Origin: Acidobacteriaceae bacterium
Lineage (GTDB): Bacteria; Acidobacteriota; Terriglobia; Terriglobales; Acidobacteriaceae
DNA: 64,000 nt
NCBI GenBank assembly: GCA_003132405.1
Contig: PKXQ01000121.1
Location: forward strand, 119,052-183,051
Direction of reading: 5' to 3'
Shown here one piece after another: positions 27,312-36,371 of this stretch (position 1 is the stretch's first letter; the number at the start of each line of letters is the position of its first letter). Both the position numbers and the translations under genes were made by a program. Under the pieces are notes generated by a model. That model ran no database searches. It was not told the origin of the DNA and saw only the letters and a list, made by a program, of their open reading frames with translations.

Positions 27312-29384
27312 ATGACCATCCCATCCCGAGTGCGCCTCACCAGCCTTCTTCTGACCCTCCTTTTCTCCTTTTCCGTCGCCCAGCAACCGCCACAATCCGC
27401 CGCGCCCGCCCTCCCCGCCGACATTCCCGCCACCGCCGAACGCTACTCCATGTTATTGATGGGCACCTTGGCCGGCCAGCAAGCCGTCTGGACCGCCTCC
27501 GATGGCACTCTCCACATTTTCTTCCAGTTCAACGATCGCGGCCGCGGCCCCAAAACCACCAGCGTCCTAAAGCTCGGCGCAAACGGCATTCCCGTCTCCG
27601 AATCAGTCACCGGCAACGATTATCTGAAATCGCCTGTCGACGAAAATTATTCTCTCGAATCGGGCACCGCCCGGTGGAAAAATACCGCCGAACAAGGTGA
27701 AAAGAAAATCGCAGCTCCCGCCTTCTATTTAGCCCTCAACGGTGGACCCTCCGAGATCGCTCTCCTGGCCCACGCCGCGCTGCAAGACGGAGGCAAAATC
27801 GCGCTGCTCCCTGAAGGCGAGGCTCGCGTCCAGCGCAAAACCGAGCTAGATGTTGAAGCCAGCGGACACAAAAAGCACGTCACCCTCTACGCCATCGCTG
27901 GACTCGATTTCTCCCCCACCTATTTCTGGGCCGAAGCCGCCGACAAAGCCAACGACAAGTTCTTCGGCACCGCCGACGAATGGGGCTCGATCATTCCCGA
28001 AGGTTGGGAAGCCTCAATCCCCGCTCTGCTAGCCGCCCAAAGCAAGATCAAAGATTCCCGCTCCGCCGACCTCGCCGCCAAACTTGCGCACCACGAGCCC
28101 AACGGAATTCTGTTCGAGAACGCAAATCTATTCGACGCCGAGACCGGCAAGATCATCCGTAACCAGGACGTTTTCGTATATCGCGCTCGCATTACGACGG
28201 TTGGACCGTCCGAGGCTGGAAGCCCACGAGTCGATCCCCAACTCGATGTCCCGCTCGTCATCGACGCCACCGGCAAAACCCTCCTTCCCGGCCTCTGGGA
28301 TATGCACGCCCACGTAGGCGATAACGATGGCCTCCTCAATCTCGCCGCCGGAGTCACCACCGTCCGCGATCTCGCCAACGACACCGACTCCCTCCTCGCC
28401 CGCCGCCAGCGCATCGCCGACGGAAAAGAAATCGGCACTCACATCGTCCTCGCCGGAATCATCGACAGTCCCGACGCCTATCACGGCCCCACCAAAGTTC
28501 TAGTCTCTACCGAAGCCGAAGCCCGCGCCGCCGTCGACAACTACAAGCGCCTCGGCTACGTGCAAATAAAAATCTACAGCTCCGTCAAGCCCGACCTCGT
28601 CCCCGTCATCATCGACGAAGCTCACAAAAACGGCCTGCGCGTCAGCGGACACATCCCCGCCAACATGATCGCCTCACAATGCGTCGAGGAGGGTTACGAC
28701 GAAATTCAGCACATCAATTTTCTCGTCCTCAACTTTTTCCCCGAAATCAAAAACACCAACACCATCGCCCGCCTCACCAAGCCCGGAGAAGTCACCGCTG
28801 GCCTCGATCTCACTTCGCCCCAGGTCCAATCCTTCATCAAGCTCTTACAGGATCACCACACCAAACTCGACCTCACGCTCACCGTTTTCGAAGACCAATA
28901 CATGGCGCGCCCCGGTCAAATCTCTCCCGGATTCCTTCCCGTCGCCAATCGCCTCCCCGCGCAGGTTCGCCGCAATCTTCTCACCGCCGGAATGACTCCG
29001 CCTCCCGGCATGGAAGACACCTACAAAAAATCTTTTGCCAAGATGCTCGATTTCGCCGGTCTTCTCTATCGCTCCGGCCTCTCCATCGAAGACGGCACCG
29101 ACAATATGGCCGGATTCGCCCTCCATCGCGAACTCGAACTCGACGTCCAGGCCGGCATTCCCGCCAACGTGGTCCTGCAAGACGCCACCCTCAACGCCGC
29201 CCGCATCATGAGCATGGATAAAGATCTAGGCTCCATCGCCCCCGGCAAGCTCGCCGACCTGGTTCTAGTCGACGGCGATCCCACAAAGAACATCAGCGAC
29301 ATCAGAAAGACCGCGCTCGTAGTAAAAGACGGAGTGATCTATAAACCCTCCGAACTCTACTCCGAGCTAGGCGTGAAGCCGTGA
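27312..29384 (+). CDS. Secreted amidohydrolase-family protein
   Basis: Signal peptide MTIPSRVRLTSLLLTLLFSFSVAQ; DATGKTLLPGLWDMHAHVG, AARIMSMDKDLGSIAPGKLADLVLVDGDP. Confidence 0.93.
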   Translation: MTIPSRVRLTSLLLTLLFSFSVAQQPPQSAAPALPADIPATAERYSMLLMGTLAGQQAVWTASDGTLHIFFQFNDRGRGPKTTSVLKLGANGIPVSESVTGNDYLKSPVDENYSLESGTARWKNTAEQGEKKIAAPAFYLALNGGPSEIALLAHAALQDGGKIALLPEGEARVQRKTELDVEASGHKKHVTLYAIAGLDFSPTYFWAEAADKANDKFFGTADEWGSIIPEGWEASIPALLAAQSKIKDSRSADLAAKLAHHEPNGILFENANLFDAETGKIIRNQDVFVYRARITTVGPSEAGSPRVDPQLDVPLVIDATGKTLLPGLWDMHAHVGDNDGLLNLAAGVTTVRDLANDTDSLLARRQRIADGKEIGTHIVLAGIIDSPDAYHGPTKVLVSTEAEARAAVDNYKRLGYVQIKIYSSVKPDLVPVIIDEAHKNGLRVSGHIPANMIASQCVEEGYDEIQHINFLVLNFFPEIKNTNTIARLTKPGEVTAGLDLTSPQVQSFIKLLQDHHTKLDLTLTVFEDQYMARPGQISPGFLPVANRLPAQVRRNLLTAGMTPPPGMEDTYKKSFAKMLDFAGLLYRSGLSIEDGTDNMAGFALHRELELDVQAGIPANVVLQDATLNAARIMSMDKDLGSIAPGKLADLVLVDGDPTKNISDIRKTALVVKDGVIYKPSELYSELGVKP

Positions 29385-29553
29385 GCCATCCGCGGAAAAA
29401 TTCGCAGCCGGGAAACCCGCCTTTGTTGTGCGGCGTGAACGTTCGTAACCACGGCCATGTGACCTCTGACATAGACTCCCTCGATCGCAATGCCGATGAT
29501 CAATACAGGGATCATGCCAGCCGCCGAACGCCGCTGAGCCCCGGAGACGACCG

Positions 29554-29904
29554 ATGAATTTTCCCGATGCGCGATCCACATCCACTGCTATCGAACACGA
29601 TCGCCGCCGCTATCCCCGCCGCACCGTCCATGTCCAGGTCGAACTCCGTCAGGAAGGCATTGACATCCCCCTGCGCCTCGAAACCACCGACCTCAGCCGC
29701 GGCGGCTGTTACGTCCAACTGATGATGCCGCTCCCAGTCAGTGGCCGCGTTCAAGCCAAACTCTGGCTCGATGGCCAGCCCATCATTGTCTTCGGACGCA
29801 TAGTGACCCGCCATCCCCAATTCGGCAACGGCATCATGTTCATGGATTATGAAGGCCAAGCAGAAGTACTCTTAAACCAATACCTCGACGCCGTCGTCAG
29901 TTAG
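29554..29904 (+). CDS. PilZ-domain protein
   Basis: EHDRRRYPRRTVHVQVEL...TTDLSRGGCYVQLMMPLPVSGRVQAKLWLDG (RxxxR...DxSxGG). Confidence 0.9.
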   Translation: MNFPDARSTSTAIEHDRRRYPRRTVHVQVELRQEGIDIPLRLETTDLSRGGCYVQLMMPLPVSGRVQAKLWLDGQPIIVFGRIVTRHPQFGNGIMFMDYEGQAEVLLNQYLDAVVS

Positions 29905-29973
29905 GACGGCCTTCACGAAGTGCGCGCCCGTCCCAATCTCAATTGGCGATTCGCGAAACGCGACTTGCTTCTG

Positions 29974-30046
29974 GTTTTGGGTGGCGCAGCGGTTTACCGC
30001 TACGATAACCAGTCTATTTTCAGTACCGGCTTTAGCCGCTGAGGAA
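29974..30046. repeat. Family A palindromic repeat
   Basis: ttttgggtggcgcagcggtttaccgctacg...accggctttagccgctgagg. Confidence 0.85.
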
Positions 30047-30102
30047 GACCGCGGGGCACTCGCGGGTTTTTCAGAAAACTGTTAAACCCCAAATCACAAA
30101 TC

Positions 30103-30666
30103 TCAAAAAACGCTTTTTCCCATCCGCACAATCGGCAGCGCCAACCCATCCCCCAGCGGCGCTTCCACCGCCTCCAACTCCACATAACCCTTCGCCCGAT
30201 AAAAGGGAACGCCCGTCAGCGTCGCTCCCATCTCCAGCCGCCGAAATCCCGCGGCCTGCGCCGCCACTTCGCAAGCCTCAAGAATCATGCTCCCAATGCC
30301 CCGCCGCGCCCACGCTGGATGGACAAAAAACGCCCGTATCTTGGCCGCATCTACTGCCGGATCAAGCAACGAATCCTCTCGCGCCGCAAACTGGTCGCCG
30401 CCATACAAAGTCTTCCGCTTGCTCCACCCCCCGCAACCAACCAGCAAAGGCGCTCTCGAAGGCTCGACCAAATCATCCACTTCCTCCGCCGCAAAATAAG
30501 TTCGATCCGAAATCAGTTGCGTATCCACTCCATAAACCGTCTGCAGCGCCTTCTCCAATTGCACCGCCGAATAATCCCGAGCCTGCAATCCCCGCACCGA
30601 AGCTTCAATTAATTTCCGCAACGCCGGAATATCGCCAGCTTCAGCCAACCGAATGCGTACAGTCAT
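30103..30666 (-). CDS. GNAT-family N-acetyltransferase
   Basis: VRIRLAEAGDIPALRKLIEASVRG; AFFVHPAWARRGIGSMILEACEVAAQAAGFRRLEM. Confidence 0.92.
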   Translation of the reverse strand: MTVRIRLAEAGDIPALRKLIEASVRGLQARDYSAVQLEKALQTVYGVDTQLISDRTYFAAEEVDDLVEPSRAPLLVGCGGWSKRKTLYGGDQFAAREDSLLDPAVDAAKIRAFFVHPAWARRGIGSMILEACEVAAQAAGFRRLEMGATLTGVPFYRAKGYVELEAVEAPLGDGLALPIVRMGKSVF

Positions 30667-30703
30667 AACGGGTGATTCGCCGCCATAAATAAAGACACCA
30701 TTG

Positions 30704-31408
30704 TCATCCAATCAGGTTAGCGACGTCCCCCAGCGCATGCGCAATCATGCCCGGACGCAAGCTCTTGCGCCAGTGTGCGAAACCTCCGAAGAGCAGGCCC
30801 AGCAGCGTGATTATGATCACCATCTTAATTCCCTGATACCAGTGCCCCACGCCGAAGAGAACGCCTTGCGCCAACACTGCGAGGGCGGCGTTCCCCGTCA
30901 AAGCCAGGAATTGTTTTTGCAAATAGCCGCGATACACCAACTCCTCGCAGAATCCCGCTGTGACTGACATCACCACCCAGAGAACGACTTCAGCCGCACC
31001 TCGCGGGCTCAGGAATGCGAGCGGATCGATATGGGGCCGCAGCACAAGGCCCGCTAAGATCCCTACGCCGGTAACTGCAATCCACAACGCTATCGCCAAA
31101 GCGATGTCGCGCAGCACCTCTTTCCTATTACTCCAGCGCCCGCCCACGAGGTCGCGCAGCCGCGTGGCGCCTGGGATCAGTCCGCCCAGCCATACGTAAA
31201 ATGTCATTGCCCACTCGCAGGCAATGACCGACATGTAGACGATGACATTTCCGTGGTGTTGTCCGCCGGCTGCCGGACTGCGACTCTGCATGCGCAAGAG
31301 ACTCAAAGAAATCGCCAGCAGAATGATCAGGAGGCCCAGCGAGTGCCACAACGGCGCAACCAGTCTTGCTACAACTCGCGGCGTTAAAGCCTCAGGACGG
31401 CTGTCCAT
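30704..31408 (-). CDS. CPBP-family intramembrane glutamic endopeptidase
   Basis: VTAGFCEELVYRGYLQKQF (EExxxR) and FGVGHWYQG, multiple TMs. Confidence 0.92.
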   Translation of the reverse strand: MDSRPEALTPRVVARLVAPLWHSLGLLIILLAISLSLLRMQSRSPAAGGQHHGNVIVYMSVIACEWAMTFYVWLGGLIPGATRLRDLVGGRWSNRKEVLRDIALAIALWIAVTGVGILAGLVLRPHIDPLAFLSPRGAAEVVLWVVMSVTAGFCEELVYRGYLQKQFLALTGNAALAVLAQGVLFGVGHWYQGIKMVIIITLLGLLFGGFAHWRKSLRPGMIAHALGDVANLIG

Positions 31409-31437
31409 AAATTACGCGCAAAATGCAGCCTCGCGAC

Positions 31438-31821
31438 TTACCCCCGCGCCGCCGCGCACTCCCCACAAGGGCAAACCTCCCGCAGATAGAACCACGAATA
31501 AATTCCGAGATCGTGGTTATCGTTCCACGCAAACCGCAGCGCGTACTTGCCCACTGCCTCCGCCGACAACGCCCTCACCGCCGGCTTAAACATCGGCAGC
31601 GCCCCCGGAGCCAGCTTCGCCGGTTCGCCCGCCTTGCGTCCCGCCTTCGAGCGCTCGTCCTCGCACAGCGCGCACGGACACGCATCCCGCAAAAACACAA
31701 ACGTATAGGCGGACCGGTGGCCATCCTTCCACTCAATATCCACACCGGTCCCCGTGGTCAAATGAATCACAACGGACTTCGGATCGTTCCCCACACGCGG
31801 AGTGAAATCAGGCAGCGCCAT
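31438..31821 (-). CDS. DUF971 / GBBH-like N-terminal domain protein
   Basis: VVIHLTTGTGVDIEWKDGHRSAYTFVFLRDACPCALC...YALRFAWNDNHDLGIYSWFYLREVCPC. Confidence 0.85.
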   Translation of the reverse strand: MALPDFTPRVGNDPKSVVIHLTTGTGVDIEWKDGHRSAYTFVFLRDACPCALCEDERSKAGRKAGEPAKLAPGALPMFKPAVRALSAEAVGKYALRFAWNDNHDLGIYSWFYLREVCPCGECAAARG

Positions 31822-32007
31822 AAATTTCAGTATCGCACGGCGGCATAGACGCTGACTAAATCGGAATTGGATATGCGCACTGGGGTCGTGCATGCCAGCG
31901 TGGGCGCGGATAGGAGTTGTCCACGCCCACGGTTTCGCCCCGGTCCCCAGAATGGGCAGCCAGGGTTACACGGCGAGAGGAAAGTGTTTCAAACTACGCT
32001 TGCGACT

Positions 32008-32637
32008 TTATGCTCCAAACAGCCTGCGACGCATCATTCCGGCGATCCCGATCAATCCCGTGCCCAGCAATCCCAGTGTGCCGGGTTCAGGAACGGTCAA
32101 GTTCGTGTTCCCCATGTGAATCGTCCCTTTGTGATCGTAAGGCTCCTGGTCGGTATACGCGTAGATCGTCTGCGACGTAGTTCCCGTCACCATTCGCCCG
32201 GTATAAAGCGTGCCCTCAATCGTACCCGAGAGTGTGAAAACATAATTGGCGTGGTTGTGGCTGTCTAATGTCCACGCGATCGGGCCGGTGAAGCTGCCCG
32301 CAAAGAGAGTGACCGGATTCGTTGGCTGCCCGGTTAATTTCTTTGCCCACGGTCCCACGCCCATCACGTCAAATGCCGAGCCCGTAGCTGAAAGCGTACC
32401 ACCCGTCCACAGCGAACCGCTGCTAAATCCGCCCGTAGAAAAACTGACCGAACCAAGAGATTGTCCCTTTGCAGCAACAATGTTGCCCCAGCTCGTCAGC
32501 TCCGATCCTTTGCTTGTGATTCCCGAAGCTCCAAATGTAACCGTACCGCCCTGGTTGGTTAGTTCAATCGTGTCCGCCCAAGCTGCTATCGGTAACAGCA
32601 GCGCCAATAGTCCCAGTATTACTGCCAAACGCTTCAT
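32008..32637 (-). CDS. PEP-CTERM sorting-domain protein
   Basis: Signal MKRLAVILGLLALLLPIAAWA; C-term VPEPGTLGLLGTGLIGIAGMMRRRLFGA. Confidence 0.93.
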   Translation of the reverse strand: MKRLAVILGLLALLLPIAAWADTIELTNQGGTVTFGASGITSKGSELTSWGNIVAAKGQSLGSVSFSTGGFSSGSLWTGGTLSATGSAFDVMGVGPWAKKLTGQPTNPVTLFAGSFTGPIAWTLDSHNHANYVFTLSGTIEGTLYTGRMVTGTTSQTIYAYTDQEPYDHKGTIHMGNTNLTVPEPGTLGLLGTGLIGIAGMMRRRLFGA

Positions 32638-33027
32638 TATGATTTCCTCCACAGAATTTAGGTGAACCCGTTCGACAACCCTTGGGAGTGGGGAAGCCGG
32701 GATCACGAAGTTCGATCGTTAATTTCGCGCACTTTTGCTCTCATAAATCTCGGTGCAAAGAGCAGAGTGCAGAATGCAAAGAGCGTTGTACGCGAGCAGT
32801 TGAGGGAGTCGAGGGAGGGTCGACACCAATCAGATTAATCTTCAAGCCCGAAGAAAGCTGTGATTTTTGTCACCGTTTTACGTGACCCCAGGAAGGCCAA
32901 CACCACCGAGTTCGCCCGCCCAGCAATGGTTTTCGGCGAATGATGGAAAACTGGCCTTTGGTTTGCTCCTAGGTGGTGCAGAGGTTCACCGCCCACGCCA
33001 TTTCTGATGTAGTAACCTCTTTGTGAA

Positions 33028-33456
33028 TTGCCTCACCGTTTGAAATATCGCGTTCTCGCCAAGCCGCTGGTCGTCTGCCAACTCGCCCCTGCCGCTGACA
33101 TTCCCGAGTGGGTTTCGAAAGGCGAATTCTTCTGCGCCACCCGCACCCGCGATGAGCTTTCAATTGTCTCCACGGAAGAAGCCTGCGGTGAAGAATTCCG
33201 CGCGGACGATCTATCTCCAGCCGTCACACGCATCGAGCACGGATGGCTCGCCCTAAAGCTCGAAGGCCCATTTCCGTTTTCAACAACCGGCGTGCTCGCG
33301 TCGTTTCTGAATCCGCTGGCGGAAGCGAAGATCCCTATCTTCGCGATCTCCACGTTTGATACCGATTATGTCCTCATCAAGCGCGACAACCTCAAGCAGG
33401 CAAACAACGCGCTCCCCGCTGCAGGACACGAGAAGATTGACGAAGAGGCCGACTAA
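33028..33456 (+). CDS. ACT-domain protein
   Basis: EGPFPFSTTGVLASFLNPLAEAKIPIFAISTFDTDYVLIKRDNLKQANNAL; TTG/alternative start. Confidence 0.85.
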   Translation: MPHRLKYRVLAKPLVVCQLAPAADIPEWVSKGEFFCATRTRDELSIVSTEEACGEEFRADDLSPAVTRIEHGWLALKLEGPFPFSTTGVLASFLNPLAEAKIPIFAISTFDTDYVLIKRDNLKQANNALPAAGHEKIDEEAD

Positions 33457-33459
33457 TTT

Positions 33460-34926
33460 CTAAACCGCGGGTTCAAGCAACTCGCCCTCATCCGAGTCCG
33501 TGTTCAACACTGTCACCAGGTGCGCGGCCAGTTGCTCGGCCTGCTGCCGGATCTCAGGAACCGCCGTCGTCTCCCACAACTGCCCTTTCCTCGTCGGCCC
33601 AATCGTAAAGAGCGAGCGCGATGGCTTCCCTTCGTAATCGATAAGAGCGCCGTGCGCATCAACATCGAGGCCTAAAAATAGAGCGTCAGGATGAGCCAGC
33701 CCCTGCGCAAAGAGGCTAACAATGAGCGAATCGTCGATGCGACGGCAGTCGGTTTCCGATCCCGTGCAGTTAATCACGCGATGGGCGTGCAGCCGCTTCT
33801 CCGTGGACGTCCCGCGCTCCTGATAGACAATCTCGCCCAGATTTCGATCTTCGGCGTAGCACATTATCCGTCCCGTATGAAATCGAATCTGCCCCTCCGC
33901 TTCCATGTCGGCAAAAATGTCAGCGATCTCAGGCGCCAGGCGATGGCGGTGTATGTCCCAATAAGGACGCACATGGCGCAGAAATCGCCTCTGTTCGCTC
34001 ACCGGCAACGACTGCCAGATTTGCGGCGTCACCGGACGCAAGCTATCAACAACGCTTCGCCAGTCGATGCCTTGTTCAGCCGCGAGATCGACTTGTTCTC
34101 GAATCAGCCGCACCAAGCCGCGAACCGTCTGCGGAGAATTGTCGTTCCAGAAAAGCGGCCACGCTTGAATCGGTTGATGTCGGCTGGGGATAAGCCCCTC
34201 CCGCGAAAGCACGTGAATCGTGCCTCGAAACGCCTTCGACTTCAGCGCCATGATCATGTCGATGCTGGTCAGGCCCGAGCCGAGCAGAAGCACGCTGCCA
34301 TCGCGCGGCAAATTTTCGAGCGCGTGCGCTGCCCACGCGAACTGCACATAGAGCGAACTGCCGAGCGAACCGCCAATCCCGCCGCCAGCAGAATTGCTCA
34401 CAGCGAGGCCTGGAATTCTCGGAGCGCCCGGCGGAAAATTGCCCGTCGCCAGCACTACGGCCCGAGCCAGCAGTTCCGGACTCGCGAGGTTCTTGCGCTG
34501 CAACGCAACTCCACTTCGCCGCCGTTGCATTGACAGTGCTTCATCCTGAATCCACTGGAAGCGCTCACGCCCTTTTTCCGCGAGAGTACGATCAACCACA
34601 CTGCCGAGATACTGCCCATAGACCGCCCGCGGCAGAAAACTCCGCGACTTGATCGAGACATCGTAATTGCTTCTAGCCCACCGAAGAAAATCTTCAGGAT
34701 CGCCGGGAAAAGCCGCCATTTGCCCCGCCGGCACATTCAGCAAATGAAATCGATGCGGAGAACTGTAGGCCACCCCTCGCCCGGGCAGCCCGCCACGATC
34801 CATCACGGCAATCGACAGAGCAGTGGTCCGCCGCAGTAGTTGAACCGCGAGCATCGTCCCGCTGAATCCGCCGCCGACTATCAGCACATCAATCTGGGGA
34901 TTGGCCAAGAATGGCTCCAAGGGCAA
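33460..34926 (-). CDS. FAD/NAD(P)-binding protein (YdhS-like)
   Basis: DVLIVGGGFSGTMLAVQLLR; LGSGLTSIDMIMALKSKAFRGTIHVLSREGL. Confidence 0.88.
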   Translation of the reverse strand: MPLEPFLANPQIDVLIVGGGFSGTMLAVQLLRRTTALSIAVMDRGGLPGRGVAYSSPHRFHLLNVPAGQMAAFPGDPEDFLRWARSNYDVSIKSRSFLPRAVYGQYLGSVVDRTLAEKGRERFQWIQDEALSMQRRRSGVALQRKNLASPELLARAVVLATGNFPPGAPRIPGLAVSNSAGGGIGGSLGSSLYVQFAWAAHALENLPRDGSVLLLGSGLTSIDMIMALKSKAFRGTIHVLSREGLIPSRHQPIQAWPLFWNDNSPQTVRGLVRLIREQVDLAAEQGIDWRSVVDSLRPVTPQIWQSLPVSEQRRFLRHVRPYWDIHRHRLAPEIADIFADMEAEGQIRFHTGRIMCYAEDRNLGEIVYQERGTSTEKRLHAHRVINCTGSETDCRRIDDSLIVSLFAQGLAHPDALFLGLDVDAHGALIDYEGKPSRSLFTIGPTRKGQLWETTAVPEIRQQAEQLAAHLVTVLNTDSDEGELLEPAV

Positions 34927-35218
34927 ACGAAAAACTCTAAATGTCGATCATACGAATAGACATTATAGCCAATAAGAAGCAGATCGAGGGCCATTTCGAT
35001 AGCCTGTGGATTCTGCCAAGTTCAAGCAATTACTCGGCCGAGCGTCCTCGCCCATTTTATTTTGGGGGCTGCGATTGCAATCTATTTCATCTGCCCATAG
35101 CCAGCGAGGCGGTCAATAGGTGGTCCCAATCGCCATTCAGTCTCGCTTTTCTGCCAAATGCTGCGCCAAATTGGCCACTAGACCAATCCTGTGGTGAAAT
35201 AGAAACAGATCGCAACTG

Positions 35219-36244
35219 ATGACCACCACAACAACAAACAGGTCCCTGGCATGGCGCCGCAAATTCAAGTCGGCCGAACGCAACGTTCACGGCCTATGGC
35301 AAATCCTCAAGGCCGTCGTCTCGACCGACCACCCTCTGCTCGCGCATCTCATCCCTATACGCCGCTGCAATCTTGCCTGCACCTACTGCAACGAGTTCGA
35401 TGATTTCTCCAAGCCCGTGCCTACTGAGCAAATGCTACGCCGCGTCGATTTGCTCGGTGATCTTGGCACATCCGTCATCACCATCAGCGGCGGCGAACCC
35501 CTGCTTCATCCGCAACTCGACGGCATCATCCACCACATGCGCAAGCGCCGCATCGTCTCCGGCCTCATCACCAACGGCTATCTCTTGGTCGCCGACCGCA
35601 TCAAGCGCCTGAATCAAGCGGGCCTCGAGTGGCTCCAGATTTCGATCGATAACGTAAACCCTGACGAAGTTTCAAAGAAGAGCCTCAAGGTCCTCGATCG
35701 CAAATTAGAGTTGCTAGCCGAGCACGCCGAATTTCACGTGAATATCAATTCCGTAGTCGGCAGCGGAGTAAGCAATCCGCAAGATGCGCTAACCATCGGC
35801 AAGCGCGCTCTGGAATTGGGCTTCAGTTCGACCATCGGAATCATTCACGACGGCACTGGCCAGGTCCAGCCCTTGAACGACGAAGAGCGCAGCGTCTATC
35901 ACGAGATGAAGAATCTCGAGAAGCGCAGCTTCACCCGCGTGAATGCCTTCCAGGACAACATCGCTCTAGGCCGCCCCAATCAGTGGCGTTGCCGCGCCGG
36001 CGCGCGCTACCTCTACATTTGCGAAGACGGCCTCGTCCACTATTGCTCGCAGCAGCGCGGCTATCCCGGCATTCCGCTAGAAAATTACACGCTCTCCGAC
36101 ATCCGCCGCGAGTTCCAAACCGAAAAGTCCTGCGCTCCCCATTGCACCGTTTCCTGCGTCCACCAGGTTTCGGTTCTCGACGCATGGCGAGCCCCGCAAC
36201 AGCCAGCCCCACCAGTCGCCAGCGGCTTAGTCCAGATCGAGTAA
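35219..36244 (+). CDS. Radical SAM protein with Cys-rich (SPASM-like) C-terminus
   Basis: [33 protein letters not shown]-term [26 protein letters not shown]...[12 protein letters not shown]. Confidence 0.9.
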   Translation: MTTTTTNRSLAWRRKFKSAERNVHGLWQILKAVVSTDHPLLAHLIPIRRCNLACTYCNEFDDFSKPVPTEQMLRRVDLLGDLGTSVITISGGEPLLHPQLDGIIHHMRKRRIVSGLITNGYLLVADRIKRLNQAGLEWLQISIDNVNPDEVSKKSLKVLDRKLELLAEHAEFHVNINSVVGSGVSNPQDALTIGKRALELGFSSTIGIIHDGTGQVQPLNDEERSVYHEMKNLEKRSFTRVNAFQDNIALGRPNQWRCRAGARYLYICEDGLVHYCSQQRGYPGIPLENYTLSDIRREFQTEKSCAPHCTVSCVHQVSVLDAWRAPQQPAPPVASGLVQIE

Positions 36245-36371
36245 GCGCTCGGCAAGATCAGCACTTGGCATTTAGCGCCTAGCGCCAGAGCAAGCGAGTG
36301 GCTCGGGAGCCTAGGGAGGAGAAGCCTTTGGGGTTTGCTAACTGCTAAGAGCTAATTGCTAAGAGCTGCCC

